Shown one piece after another: positions 43,015 through 54,125 of a stretch of DNA of 64,000 nucleotides. A program made the translations under genes and the position numbers. This DNA comes from Neptuniibacter pectenicola (GTDB taxonomy: Bacteria > Pseudomonadota > Gammaproteobacteria > Pseudomonadales > Balneatricaceae), in assembly GCF_001597735.1 (NCBI RefSeq), contig NZ_LUTS01000005.1:62001-126000 (forward strand), read 5' to 3'. Each line of letters begins with the position of its first letter. Position 1 is the stretch's first letter. The notes under the pieces are model-generated. The model did not search any database. It saw nothing but the letters and a program-made list of their open reading frames with translations, and was not told where the DNA came from.

Positions 43015-43950
43015 TTATTCGGTAGTTGATGTGCTGGCTTTAAGTTGCATAACCAGCTGCATAATCTCTGGGTTCTTTTCAAACCGCTCTTCTTCTTTGG
43101 CTTGACGACGGTACTCTTCTGAAACGTCGATTGCCCTTAACAGGTATTCATACGCGATGTGGTCGGCTTGTAGATCAGAAAATGCACAGGCTAATTGGAA
43201 GAACGCGTGGCCATTATCCGCTTCTATTTCTAACGCTTTGTTACAGAGGGCGATGGCCCACTGTGGATTATCCAGTTCCAGTGCAGCATCGGCTTTATAG
43301 GTAAGGGCTTCTGCGCTATCAGGCCGTAATTCTAGAATCTGGTCGTATAGCTTTATTTTTTGTTCCCATGACGATTCTTGTCCGGCCTTAAGCCAGAACG
43401 CCTGCACTTCGTTGGTGGTTTCGATCTCTTGTTGGTTCTTCTTGATCACTGCCGATTTAGAGATCAAGCCCCTTTCAAGCTCATTGAGGCGTGACTCATA
43501 ATCGATGATTAATTGGCTGATTTTAGTTTCAGCATGGCCCTGAATATTGCTTCGTATATCCCGTAGGGAGGTCCAGCCAACCAGAAGTAGAGCTGAGCTG
43601 GTCGCGGCGATTAGATAAAAGAAATAGGTTACTGTATCGGTTGCATACGTGGCTGCAATCTCTGCAACGTGGAGCTGCCTATCTGTTATCTCTTTGGTGT
43701 ATTCAACGCGGAGGTTTTGCTGCTCAATCCGGAGTTGTTTGAGCTCATCAATAATGTAACGTTCAATAAACGGGTTATACAGGGGCTTATCAAGCGCACT
43801 GACCTTCTCTTCGGCGCTTGTGTCAGAGGCCGTTTCCGCTTGCACAGTGGTTACGCTTAACAGTATGAATGATATAAAAAGTAGCGCTGCATTTCTTAAC
43901 ACGATGGTATAAACCCTGATTGTTGAACGTCGTATGCCTCCCTGTAGCAT
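43015..43950 (-). CDS. TPR-repeat membrane protein
   Basis: 311 residues. An N-terminal signal or membrane segment (about 18-38, LRNAALLFISFILLSVTTVQA) is followed by a coil, a membrane segment (about 107-126, VTYFFYLIAATSSALLLVGW), another coiled coil, and two or three tetratricopeptide repeats (about 180-290, KIKLYDQILELRPDSAEALT, NPQWAIALCNKALEIEADNG, HAFFQLACAFSDLQADHIAY). TPRs would face the cytoplasm and scaffold proteins. The ATG at 43950 lies in the arm of a 9-bp inverted repeat. A GTG at 43902 with a better signal start is an alternative. Confidence 0.8.
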   Translation of the reverse strand: MLQGGIRRSTIRVYTIVLRNAALLFISFILLSVTTVQAETASDTSAEEKVSALDKPLYNPFIERYIIDELKQLRIEQQNLRVEYTKEITDRQLHVAEIAATYATDTVTYFFYLIAATSSALLLVGWTSLRDIRSNIQGHAETKISQLIIDYESRLNELERGLISKSAVIKKNQQEIETTNEVQAFWLKAGQESSWEQKIKLYDQILELRPDSAEALTYKADAALELDNPQWAIALCNKALEIEADNGHAFFQLACAFSDLQADHIAYEYLLRAIDVSEEYRRQAKEEERFEKNPEIMQLVMQLKASTSTTE

Positions 43951-43972
43951 TTTCTATCCGTTGTAGAAAATG
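43948..43972. promoter_or_regulatory. 9-bp inverted repeat over TPR gene start
   Basis: CATTTTCTA (43948-43956) and TAGAAAATG (43964-43972), 7-nt spacer. The left arm contains the proposed ATG on the minus strand. As RNA, the hairpin would hide the start codon; as DNA it may be an operator. Confidence 0.5.
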
Positions 43973-44032
43973 TATTGGGTTTTGCATGTGTAAATTGAGT
44001 TGTATGGATGCAGCTTAGACCTGCTTCTTCGA

Positions 44033-44049
44033 GTGCGCCATTGGCGCAC
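44033..44049. terminator. Hairpin downstream of aspartate kinase gene
   Basis: GTGCGCC (44033-44039) and GGCGCAC (44043-44049), 7-bp stem with a 3-base loop, 38 bases past the aspartate kinase stop on the minus strand. It has no U-tract but is well placed to end the ectoine operon transcript. Confidence 0.5.
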
Positions 44050-44086
44050 GTGTACATAGTACTACGATTGATCAGCGCTTTAGCGT

Positions 44087-45520
44087 TTAAACCGCTATTT
44101 TACGAATCACATCGCCATGATTTTCTTCTTCAATCAGTGCAAGGTGGAGCGCTTTGATTCCTTTTTCGTAATCGCTTTGCTCAACAATACATTGCATCTC
44201 AACCTGACGTACCGATTGGTGAAGCGCAAGAATGTTAATGTCAGCATTAGAAAGGGCTGAAATGGTTTTTGCTAAAATCCCTTTCACTTTAATATCAGAG
44301 CCGACGGCAGAGATAATCGCGATGTTGTGCATGCTAACTTCGGCGGACGGATATTGTTTTTCGATTAAATGCATGACGCGGTTAATCTTTTTACGGGTAC
44401 TGACGGCATAGAAGGTGATGCTATTGGCATCCGCTTCTTTGTTCACAATTGATATTTTTAACTCTTTCATCAACCGTGAGATGAAGATGTCGTGATCCGG
44501 ACTGCCTAGCATCTCTTGGTCAAATATTTCGATGCCGACTGCGTCTTTACGCCCTGTAATAATCTCGACACAGGGGCGTGGATTACAGTAGTTGTTATCA
44601 ATAACGGTGCCTAAATGTTCCGGTTCAAACGTGTTTTTAATCCGGATTGGAATGCCTGATTTGCGAATCTCACGTGCTGCTCGCGGGTGGATCGCTTCCA
44701 TCCCTAAGTTTGACAGTTGATCAGCAACGTCAAAATTGGTCATGCCAATAGTGACCACATTATCTTCGCCTACTAATTTGGGGTCGGCACTGCTTAAGTG
44801 AAACTCTTTATGGATCACCGCTTCTCTTGCGTTGGTTAGGGCGGCGATCTTGGCAAAGGTCATCTCACTGTAGCCGCGATCAAATGTACGCATGAGCTGT
44901 TCTTCACAGTGGGTATAGCCGGTGACAATTAACAGTTCTTTGCTGGGATCTAACGGTTTAAAGTGCTGCTCGATCATCTGATCAACCGGGAGCGACTGCT
45001 CTTGTTTCCAGCCGGTTAGATCGACAAAGCGGGCCGGAAGTCCATTTTGGTGGAGCAGCTTGACCGTATTGTAAGCACTGTGCGCTTCGCCGATAGAGGC
45101 AAGCATCTCGCGTATAGTCGAAAGGTGCTCTTCTAACTGAAAGTGACCATAGGAACATAAGTTGTGTAGGTTCTGCATACAGCGTTCAGTATCGGCAATG
45201 CGCCCAGAAATAAAGGTGTTAGCGCTGCTGAGGTCTTGTCCGGTAAACATACGCTCATTGATCGCGAGCAGCTTGGCTTTTACTTTTTCCAGCTGGTCGA
45301 CCCATGCGTCTTCTTTTTCGGCTTCAGCAAAGCAGCTATATACGCCAGCATCGCCTGTTTTTTTGTGCTCGAGCAACAGGTCGGTGACACCGCTATAAGC
45401 AGAGACAACAAAGATGCGGTTAAATAGGCTGCCATTTTTTTTGCGTAACAAAATATTATTTAATACTTCTGTAAAGCGGCTCATTGATGTGCCGCCAATT
45501 TTCTCAACTGTATGTGTCAT
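44087..45520 (-). CDS. Aspartate kinase, ectoine-associated (Ask_Ect)
   Basis: 477 residues from the ATG at 45520 (AGGGG upstream, MTHTVEKIGGTSMSRF with the KxGGTS substrate motif); codons upstream in the same frame look untranslated. It lies in the ectoine cluster, so it is the dedicated Ask_Ect that supplies aspartyl phosphate to ectoine without lysine feedback. An amino acid kinase domain is followed by ACT domains (about 330-475, SIVNKEADANSITFYA and IISAVGSDIKVKGILAKT). It has its own leader of 339 bases after ectC, holding a 13-bp perfect inverted repeat. Confidence 0.92.
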   Translation of the reverse strand: MTHTVEKIGGTSMSRFTEVLNNILLRKKNGSLFNRIFVVSAYSGVTDLLLEHKKTGDAGVYSCFAEAEKEDAWVDQLEKVKAKLLAINERMFTGQDLSSANTFISGRIADTERCMQNLHNLCSYGHFQLEEHLSTIREMLASIGEAHSAYNTVKLLHQNGLPARFVDLTGWKQEQSLPVDQMIEQHFKPLDPSKELLIVTGYTHCEEQLMRTFDRGYSEMTFAKIAALTNAREAVIHKEFHLSSADPKLVGEDNVVTIGMTNFDVADQLSNLGMEAIHPRAAREIRKSGIPIRIKNTFEPEHLGTVIDNNYCNPRPCVEIITGRKDAVGIEIFDQEMLGSPDHDIFISRLMKELKISIVNKEADANSITFYAVSTRKKINRVMHLIEKQYPSAEVSMHNIAIISAVGSDIKVKGILAKTISALSNADINILALHQSVRQVEMQCIVEQSDYEKGIKALHLALIEEENHGDVIRKIAV

Positions 45521-45727
45521 TATGTTTCCCCTAAGGTGTTTGTCCTTCTCTCTCTTGCTAGCGGGTCTGATCAATGACTGTGGGCAAATATATGAGATGT
45601 GGGGTTTGCCCATAGCAAGGCCAAAGGTTGCATTGCGCTATGGCCCTGGCCCTATTGCAGTCCCGTTGGTGCTTGGTGGAAATCTGTGCTTTTTAAGTGT
45701 CAAAACGGTTGGCGTTCCCGGGTGCTT

Positions 45728-45761
45728 TTCTCTTCAAAAGGGGATCATCTTTTGAAGAGAA
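45728..45761. repeat. 13-bp perfect inverted repeat in ectC-ask gap
   Basis: TTCTCTTCAAAAG (45728-45740) and CTTTTGAAGAGAA (45749-45761) with an 8-base loop, in the 339-base gap between ectC and the aspartate kinase gene. No T-run on either strand adjoins it. It might be an RNA processing or attenuation element or an operator for a separate kinase promoter. Nothing else in the gap is recognised. Confidence 0.75.
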
Positions 45762-45859
45762 TGCACTGATAAACCACGTCGCTATGCAAAGCGTTAGCGT
45801 TTCGATGGGCGCTATTGCCTTGTTATCTGAGGTCTGTGATCCGGTTTTACCTTGCTAGC

Positions 45860-46252
45860 TTATTTGTCGTCTAGTGGGTAAACGCCGTTCTCATCGTGGA
45901 CTTCCTGTCCTGTTAGTGGCGGATTAAATACACATGCGAGTTTAAGTTCTGTATGTGCGCGCAGCATGTGCTCATCATTTTTGTCTAGCACGTAAATAGT
46001 GCCGGGCTTAATTGAGTGGATCGCTGCGTCTTCTAGTGTTTCCACTTCACCTTCGCCGCTGATGCAATAGACTGATTCCAGATGGTTTTGATACCAAATG
46101 TGAGTCTCTGTACCCGCGTAGATGGTGGTGATATGGAAGGAAAATCCCATATTGTCTTCTTTAAGCAATAAGCGCGTGCTTTCCCAGTGTTTGTCTGGAG
46201 ACACAACGCGTCGTGAGCTTTGTTCTGCTTCTTTCAGTGTTCTAACGATCAT
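45860..46252 (-). CDS. ectC: L-ectoine synthase EctC
   Basis: 130 residues, the usual length. A cupin-fold enzyme closing N-acetyl-diaminobutyrate to ectoine. Conserved segments: [55 protein letters not shown] and [16 protein letters not shown], which carry the iron ligands and catalytic residues. Lies 15 bases after ectB. The ectABC order is standard. Confidence 0.97.
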   Translation of the reverse strand: MIVRTLKEAEQSSRRVVSPDKHWESTRLLLKEDNMGFSFHITTIYAGTETHIWYQNHLESVYCISGEGEVETLEDAAIHSIKPGTIYVLDKNDEHMLRAHTELKLACVFNPPLTGQEVHDENGVYPLDDK

Positions 46253-46267
46253 TCCTGGTCTCCTAAA

Positions 46268-47590
<1,323 letters not shown>

Positions 47591-47629
47591 TTAATTAACT
47601 TTTTTATCAAACTCTACCGCGCGGTCTTT

Positions 47630-48130
47630 CTAGGCGGGAAGAGGATCAAATGATTTAGCGGGGCCTGCTACATAAAGCACTTCATCTTCATGGTCATCAT
47701 CTAAATGTACGCCGCGTGCGAATAACGTCTTACTGTCAACGTTCATTAGATGGTCATTAAAGAAGCGTTCAAATAGCTGTTTAGACGCAGAGTTGCTCGG
47801 TGAGATTGTGGTCTCTAAAAAGCGAATACGTGGGTCGCGACTAAAGAGCCTACTTAGCATCTGTTGTGCTATGCCTCGGCCTCTAAATTGTGCGTTTAAT
47901 GCGACCTGCCAGATGAATAACGTTTCTGGGCGGTTTTGCGGGATGTACCCAGAAATAAACCCGACAACTTTGTTGTCAGATGTTTCAGCAATAATTGATG
48001 TATTCGCAAAATCTCTACATTGGATCAAATTGCAGTAAAGTGAGTTTTGATCTAAAGGAGGGCAGTTTTTTATGAGCTGATGTACATCCTGTCCATCAGT
48101 GATTCGTGGTTGTCTGTATGTAATATCCAT
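47630..48130 (-). CDS. ectA: Diaminobutyrate acetyltransferase EctA
   Basis: 166 residues, GNAT fold. Motif A is LNAQFRGRGIAQQML (R/Q-x-x-G-x-G/A CoA loop), preceded by VVGFISGYIPQNRPETLFIWQVA, both typical of EctA. It N-acetylates diaminobutyrate. First gene of the ectABC operon; the 23-base palindrome at 48157-48179 lies 27 bases before its ATG. Confidence 0.96.
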   Translation of the reverse strand: MDITYRQPRITDGQDVHQLIKNCPPLDQNSLYCNLIQCRDFANTSIIAETSDNKVVGFISGYIPQNRPETLFIWQVALNAQFRGRGIAQQMLSRLFSRDPRIRFLETTISPSNSASKQLFERFFNDHLMNVDSKTLFARGVHLDDDHEDEVLYVAGPAKSFDPLPA

Positions 48131-48156
48131 AATGTCTAAATATTGTTAGCCTTACT

Positions 48157-48179
48157 AATGTTTAGTAATACTATACATT
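48157..48179. promoter_or_regulatory. 23-bp palindrome in ectA-ectR gap (candidate EctR operator)
   Basis: 11-base arms around a central A at 48168 (left arm AATGTTTAGTA 48157-48167, right arm TACTATACATT 48169-48179) with only one mismatch. It is 27-49 bases upstream of the ectA ATG and is of the length bound by MarR-family dimers; the divergent ectR gene encodes such a regulator. A second weaker repeat (TTAG-TTTTG-CTAA, 48270-48282) lies nearer ectR. Confidence 0.65.
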
Positions 48180-48216
48180 TTTGGGTATTTTTTCAAGGGG
48201 AAGCTAATGTTATGTT

Positions 48217-48246
48217 TGATTTTAGCTGATTTTAGCTGATTTTTTT
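48217..48246. repeat. Direct repeats TGATTTTAGC
   Basis: TGATTTTAGC at 48217-48226 and 48227-48236, followed by a partial third copy (TGATTTTTTT, 48237-48246), in the middle of the AT-rich 230-base gap between ectA and ectR. It may be a bent-DNA or regulator site. Confidence 0.6.
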
Positions 48247-48360
48247 ATGAAAGTTTCAGTTCTATATGTTTAGTTTTGCTAAGTAAATGTGCGGTGTATA
48301 TAGTTTTTTTATGCGTTTAATAGTACTATTTTTATAAAATTTAATAGGTGTTTTTGGTCG

Positions 48361-48843
48361 ATGGGAAAGAGTCAGGAGGCGCTGGTTTTGCTGCGCCAAA
48401 TTATTAGAGTGACCGATATGCAGGAAAAAGAGATTAGCCGTAGTACAGGGCTAACGCTCCCGCAATTAATGGTTATGCAAACCTTGCGTCAAATGTCACC
48501 CATTACGACGGGTGAATTGGCTAAAGAGATCTCGTTAACACAAGCAACGGTTACCAGTATTTTGGATCGTTTAGAGAAAAAGGTGCTTGTGTCCCGTGAG
48601 CGGGGTGTTGAGGATAAACGTAAAGTTTGGATTAATTTGACTGAGCAGGGTTTGGACTTAATGAAAGGTGCGCCGACGACTCAGCAAGATATTTTCTCGC
48701 GCCGTTTTGATGATATGCAGAACTGGGAGCAGTCTATGGTCGTAGCTGCGTTAGAGCGTGTTGCGTTTATGCTTGATGCTCAGCACTTGGATGCTGCGCC
48801 TGTACTAGGTATAGGGCAGTTGGATAGAACAGGTATGAACTAG
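48361..48843 (+). CDS. ectR: MarR-family regulator EctR
   Basis: 160 residues with a MarR winged helix (about 30-100): TGLTLPQLMVMQTLRQMSPI, TTGELAKEISLTQATVTSIL and the wing RGVEDKRKVWINLTEQG (conserved DKR-K-V). The gene is divergent from ectABC, as ectR is in methylotrophs such as Methylophaga, where it represses the ectoine operon. It would bind the intergenic palindrome. The ATG lies after TAATAGGTG at a long spacing. A G9 run follows the stop (48862-48870). Confidence 0.9.
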   Translation: MGKSQEALVLLRQIIRVTDMQEKEISRSTGLTLPQLMVMQTLRQMSPITTGELAKEISLTQATVTSILDRLEKKVLVSRERGVEDKRKVWINLTEQGLDLMKGAPTTQQDIFSRRFDDMQNWEQSMVVAALERVAFMLDAQHLDAAPVLGIGQLDRTGMN

Positions 48844-49077
48844 GCTTTTAGGTATTAATAAGGGGGGGGGCTGATCCTGTATCAACGGTAAGTGCATCGT
48901 TGGGTTCCTCTCCTTCCACTTCTCTCTTCCTCTCTTTAGTCTCGTTTAATCTTTATCTGTATGGTGGTTGTGCGCTATCTACTTTATCGTTTGGCTGTTT
49001 AATTAAGCGGCCTTTCTCTTGATCTATTCTACACTGTAAAGGGGACCTGTTTACTTTGTGGTTATAGAGATGCGTGA

Positions 49078-51886
49078 ATGAACGAAACGATGTTAGAACG
49101 GCGTTTTAGCCTGGCTCAAGTGTCCCTATTTGTAGCGATGGGTTATTTCTTGACGGGACTGTTAGGTCAATTAATCGCGATTCCACCGGGCTATGCCACT
49201 CTTTTTTGGCCCGCGTCAGGTTTAGCGCTAGGCAGTTGTCTGATTTGGGGTAGGAAAGCGCTTCCCGGCATATATATCGGCTCTTTTTCGATCAATGTTT
49301 ATATTGCCTATGCGAGCCAGAGCGAGATCCATTTATTTCTTCCCTGTTTAATTGCGGCAAGTGCCGTGCTACAGGCCTTTGTTGGTGCCGCATTGGTTAA
49401 CCGGTTTGTTGGTTTCCCTTTTGCCTTCCATAGCCCCCAAAAAGTCCTCCATTTCGCGTTGTTAGGCGGCCCTGTGAGTTCGTTTATCAATGCAACCTTA
49501 AGTTGTTTTGTTTTGTTCTTTTTCGGCGCACTTGATGAGCATCATTTGTTGGTTAATTGGTTCCATTGGTGGATGGGTGATTCGTTAGGTGTCGTTTTTA
49601 CGTTTCCTTGGCTATTGATACTCTTTCCGCATCTGTCTCGGGCAAAGTTGCCCCGCCGACAGCTTCTGTTTTTCTTGCTCTTAATGATCACAACGGTGGT
49701 TGTGTTGTTCTCCGTTGCTATCGCGAGTTTTGAACAGAAAAAACAAGTAGAGCAGTTCAACAGAAACGCTGATCTGTTGTCGCAATCGATGCAGGCAGAG
49801 GTCGATGCAGCGATCGATATTCTATATAGCTTGCGTGGTTTTGTTGTCAGCCATCCGGGGTTAACTCCGCGACGGTTTCAGCAATATACCAAACCTATTT
49901 TAGAGCGAGAGGCGGGGCTGCAGGGGTTGTCTTGGAATGCGGTGGTCGGGGGTGAGCAGTTGAGCGATTTCTCACAGACGATGTCCCATTTGTATCAAGA
50001 GGAGGGGATCGCATACCGAGTAACCCAGCGTAATCGCGCAGGTGAGTTGGTGGATGTCGAGCCGAGAACTAAGCATGTTGTTGTGACGTTTATTGAGCCG
50101 TTGCAGAGTAACCGCCAAGCCTTGGGCTATGACGTTTATTCCCAGGCCGCTCGTAAGCATGCGCTTGATAGGGCTTATAGTTTACGTTCGGAAGTGGCTA
50201 CTCGCCCTATTCGGTTGCTGCAAGAAAAGGCGAACCAAGCGGGCGTTATCTAATGACCTGTTGCTCGGTACGGGGCTGGTTTTATTTGACCCCGCTGCGG
50301 ACAGTGATAAGCAGGTGCTCTTCGCTTTAGGTATCGATCCTGAGGAGCTGGCAACGATTAAACCGGATGCGCTGTTGTTAGAGTCGGTCTACCCACTACA
50401 GCGGAATAACATGATAGATGTGGGGGTTGATCAGTGGGCGTTAGTGCAAAACTCAACGAGCCCGTTTATATCAGAGTCATGGAGTGTGCATATTCTTATT
50501 GTGTTTGGCTTGATCATATCTGCGCTGTTCAACTGGTTCATTATCATAGTGTATGGGCAATCTTATGAAACAGAGCAGCAGGTTATTGCAAGGACGGGTG
50601 AACTGTCTAACCTGAATGTGTTGTTTAATCGTGCTCAAACGATGGGGTCTATTGGCCATTGGGAGTGGGATATTAACCACGAAAAACTCTGGTGGTCGGA
50701 AGAGGTTTTTCATATTTTAGAGCAGGACTCAACGCATTTTATACCGTCGATTGATTCATTGTTGGCTGCGATTCACCCTGATGATAGAGATTTCGTTTCT
50801 CGTGCGGTTGATGGCGTATTGTATAGAAACGAGCCTTTCGCCGTAGAGCACCGACTGGTGCTGGATAATCATTCAGAAAAAACTGTTTATGAGGAAGGTT
50901 TTGTTACCTTTGATGCGCAAAATCGCCCTGTCAGTATGTTTGGCATTATTCAGGATATTACACGTAGAAAAAATGCTGAAAAAGCCTTGGAAGTCGAGAG
51001 GCAGCGGCTAGAGGAGATTATTTGGGCCACCAATGTGGGGACGTGGGAGTGGGACATTATCGGCAATAGCATCATTATTAATGAGCGATGGGCTGATATT
51101 TTAGGCTATGAGCTTAACGACCTACTACCGTTGAGCCGCCTAACATGGAAGATGCTGATTCATCAGGAGGATCAACCACTGTTTGAGCACCTGTTGGAGG
51201 AAGCCTTTAGCCACATTAAAGACCATTATGAGTGTGAATACCGGATGCGTCATCAGCAAGGGCATTGGGTGTGGGTGCTGACGCGCGGTAAGGTGATTGA
51301 GTGGACGGCAGACGGAAAGCCTAAGCGAATGTCAGGGACTCAAACCGACATTACTGACCGGAAGCACCGTGATGAGGAGGTCAGGCGTTTAGCTATGACT
51401 GACGTGCTTACAGGCTTAGTTAACCGTGCGTACTATAGCCGTCGACTGAGCGAAACCATCAATATCGCTAAAAGAAACAAAGTGCCGTTTGCTTTATTGA
51501 TGTTAGATCTTGATGGATTTAAGGAAATTAATGACGGCTATGGTCATCCGGTTGGTGACTTAGTGCTAAAAGATTTTGCTGACCTGTTACGTCATACTTG
51601 CCGTGATGCTGACGTTATTGCGCGTATAGGCGGAGATGAGTTTATTGTAATAATGACATCCTTAGAGCAAGCCAAGGGTGCTGAGCTTTTAGCTGAAAGA
51701 CTTTTGCAGCAGAATGACGCCCTGCGTGTGATTGAGGGTCATCAACTTAAAATTGGGGTGAGTATCGGGGTGGGCATGTACACGAGTTTCACAGCGAGTG
51801 AAGAAGCGCTCGTTAAAGCGACGGATAAAGCCCTTTATGCGGCGAAGAGCGCCGGCAAAAATAATTATAAAGTACTATCGGTTTGA
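49078..51886 (+). pseudogene. MASE1-CHASE-PAS-PAS-GGDEF diguanylate cyclase gene, interrupted by frameshift/deletion near 50250
   Basis: Frame 1 runs from ATG 49078 to TAA at 50253 and carries a MASE1 membrane domain (about 1-210) and the first part of a CHASE domain (GDVYSQ-type region, ending QEKANQAGVI). Frame 2 continues the protein from about base 50251 (NDLLLGTGLVLFDPAAD) to 51886: end of CHASE, a membrane segment (HILIVFGLIISALFNWFIIIV), two PAS domains (about WDINHEKLWWSEEVFH and WEWDIIGNSIIINERWAD) and a GGDEF domain with intact GGDEF and RxxD site (RDADVIARIGGDEF). The parts between AGVI and NDLLL normally present in CHASE seem missing. Either an inactivating deletion, a sequencing error, or a real split gene. 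Confidence 0.82.
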
Positions 51887-52079
51887 TGATCTTTTTACCC
51901 TGCCTTGAAGGGGCGGCGGTATCGTTAAGCGAGGTGTAGCCAGTATAGGGCTAAGTATTCTCGCCGCTCTATCTTCTGTATCTCCTACGTTTTCGTTGGG
52001 TTTACCCTGTTTGATAGCTTTATGTCAGAGGAGAGTAGCCCAGGTGTCATGTTGTTGCCATCCGGGCTGTGTGACGTAG

Positions 52080-53486
52080 TTAAGACTGCTCGCTTGGGGC
52101 TTGCATCAACGGTTCTTCAACCGGTTTTGTTTTCTTCGTGGTCATATATAACCAGATGAAGCCGGTTATACCTGCCGTTAGAGACGCAAATAGGATACCT
52201 GTTTTCGCCATTAACAAGTCCGCTGGATGTAGGGCAAAGCCTAATTCAGCAATAAAGATGGACATGGTAAAACCAATCCCGCCCATAAACGCCACACCAA
52301 TAATGTGGTTCATGTTGAGCCCTTTAGGAAGGTCACAGACGCCCGCTTTGACTGCCACCCAGGTAAAGCCGGCAATACCAATCAGCTTACCTACCACTAA
52401 ACCTAAACCAATCCCCATGGCCACAGGGTGAACAACAATGCCGCCAATATTTGACCAATCGATGGGCACGCCCGCATTCGCTAAGGCGAAGATAGGAATG
52501 ACGATATAAGCGGACGGTAGATGGAGTTTACTCTCCAATATTTGGGCTGGCGCTTGAACAAGATTTACACCATTACCTAACGCACGTACCCGAGAGCGAA
52601 GTGCATCGTTGACGATGATATTTTCATCTTTTTTATAGGTATCTTTGATGTTTTGGACGCTCTCAATAATTAAAGATAAAAAGCGTTTGGGGTCGTATTT
52701 AGGTTTCATTGGAATGGTGAACGCGAGAATAACACCCGCCAGCGTCGCGTGAATGCCGCTTTTAAGCATAGCGATCCAGAGGAACGTGCCTATCAGCAGG
52801 TAGGGCGAGAGTCGGCGTACCCCTGCTAGGTTCAGGGAGACCAGCGCGAATATAAAGAAGGCGACGAGTGCTAATGCCGTCATATTCAATGCTTCTGTAT
52901 AAAAGATAGCAATGACGATAACCGCACCGAGGTCATCGACAATCGCTAAGGCGACCAGAAACATAAGTAAGCTTTGTGGTACGCGTTTACCTAATAACGC
53001 TAATGCACCTAAGGCAAACGCGATATCAGTCGCCATCGGAATACCCCAGCCGTCGCTTGTATGGCCTGTTGGGTTGATCGCTACATAGATGAGTGCGGGA
53101 ACCAGCATGCCGCCCACGGCAGCAATAATAGGGAGTAATGCTTGTTTTACGTTGGCCAGCTCACCGACCAGTAGTTCCCGTTTTAATTCTAAGCCGACGA
53201 CAAGGAAGAAGATGGCCATTAAACCATCATTGATCCAGTGGTGAAGCGATTTAGAGAGTTGGAAGTTTTCTAACCCAATGGTTAGGTAGGTTTGGAATAA
53301 GTGATGATAAGTTTCAGCAAAATGGCTATTGGCAAGAATCAACGCAATAACGGCGCAGAGCATCAATAACACACCACTGGTTGTCTGCCGATGGATAAAC
53401 TCTTCTAATGGGGATAGAACCTTATCAAATGCGCGCTCCCAAGGTGCGACGTACTCTTTTCCCAATAACCGACGCTTTTTCTTCAT
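52080..53486 (-). CDS. nhaA: Na+/H+ antiporter NhaA
   Basis: 468 residues, longer than E. coli NhaA (388) by an N-terminal cytoplasmic extension and a charged insert (about residues 270-310, KRFLSLIIESVQNIKDTYKKDEN). The core helices hold the hallmark Asp pair and assembly region: ATDIAFALGALALLG, ALAIVDDLGAVIVIAIFY (Asp pair in VDDLGAV) and LKSGIHATLAGVILAFTIP. It exports Na+ for H+. A hairpin without U-tract (52037-52068) lies downstream. Its start is at the strong ATG of MKKKRRLLG. Confidence 0.94.
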   Translation of the reverse strand: MKKKRRLLGKEYVAPWERAFDKVLSPLEEFIHRQTTSGVLLMLCAVIALILANSHFAETYHHLFQTYLTIGLENFQLSKSLHHWINDGLMAIFFLVVGLELKRELLVGELANVKQALLPIIAAVGGMLVPALIYVAINPTGHTSDGWGIPMATDIAFALGALALLGKRVPQSLLMFLVALAIVDDLGAVIVIAIFYTEALNMTALALVAFFIFALVSLNLAGVRRLSPYLLIGTFLWIAMLKSGIHATLAGVILAFTIPMKPKYDPKRFLSLIIESVQNIKDTYKKDENIIVNDALRSRVRALGNGVNLVQAPAQILESKLHLPSAYIVIPIFALANAGVPIDWSNIGGIVVHPVAMGIGLGLVVGKLIGIAGFTWVAVKAGVCDLPKGLNMNHIIGVAFMGGIGFTMSIFIAELGFALHPADLLMAKTGILFASLTAGITGFIWLYMTTKKTKPVEEPLMQAPSEQS

Positions 53487-54073
53487 CTCTCTCTCCCGTG
53501 TTTATCCATGTTGATATTAATCCTTTCAGCGTTATCGCTCGCTGATAAGGTTAATACTCAAGTCGTATCGCATTAATCATACTGTAATTACGGCCCATGA
53601 CCACAGATATACGCATTGAACACTGGTTTAAATTACTGTGTTTTCAGATAAATATGTATGGAAAACATAAAACTAAGTCATATGGCTTAAACGCCTTAAA
53701 GGTTTAGCGATCCCTTCGAATCAGTTTAGACTAATTTTGACGGTTCTTCTTCAAAAATAGAGAGTTAGTCAGCTGATAGCGAAGGTAGATCAATACTTTA
53801 TAGTGAAGCGCATAAATACTTAACAGCATTATTTTTTGCCACATTTTGCCATTAATCTCGACTTGTTTTCTCGCATAATAGATGTTTTTGTCTGTGGCAC
53901 GTGAAGGGGTGTAGATGAGGCATAAGAGACAATGCTGGCGTGTTAGGTTTTAAGGAGTGTCTAGGGGAGGTTGGTAAGGCGAGATATCGTCTAAGCGCGG
54001 TGCTATCGAAGCGCGCTAGCCATCACCGGCACGGGGATGAGAGCGTCTGACGAATTTACATTGAGCATATGAA

Positions 54074-54110
54074 GGCACTGAAAGAGGATGGAAGCGGTCC
54101 TTTCAGTGCC
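54074..54110 (-). terminator. Hairpin downstream of glutathione S-transferase gene
   Basis: 11-bp perfect arms GGCACTGAAAG (54074-54084) and CTTTCAGTGCC (54100-54110) with a 15-base loop, 16 bases beyond the GST stop on the minus strand, followed by TTCATATG. The rest of the 53487-54125 gap holds nothing I can recognise beyond AT-rich DNA upstream of nhaA. Confidence 0.65.
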
Positions 54111-54125
54111 GAGCTAACTGATTAT

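Noticed and set aside
43015-45613. Aspartate kinase start at 45613
   Set aside because: The extra N-terminal 31 codons lack homology to the KxGGTS start; the ATG at 45520 has AGGGG at proper spacing.
48862-48870. G9 tract after ectR as a phase-variation switch
   Set aside because: It lies after the stop codon of ectR and outside any coding frame or recognised promoter.
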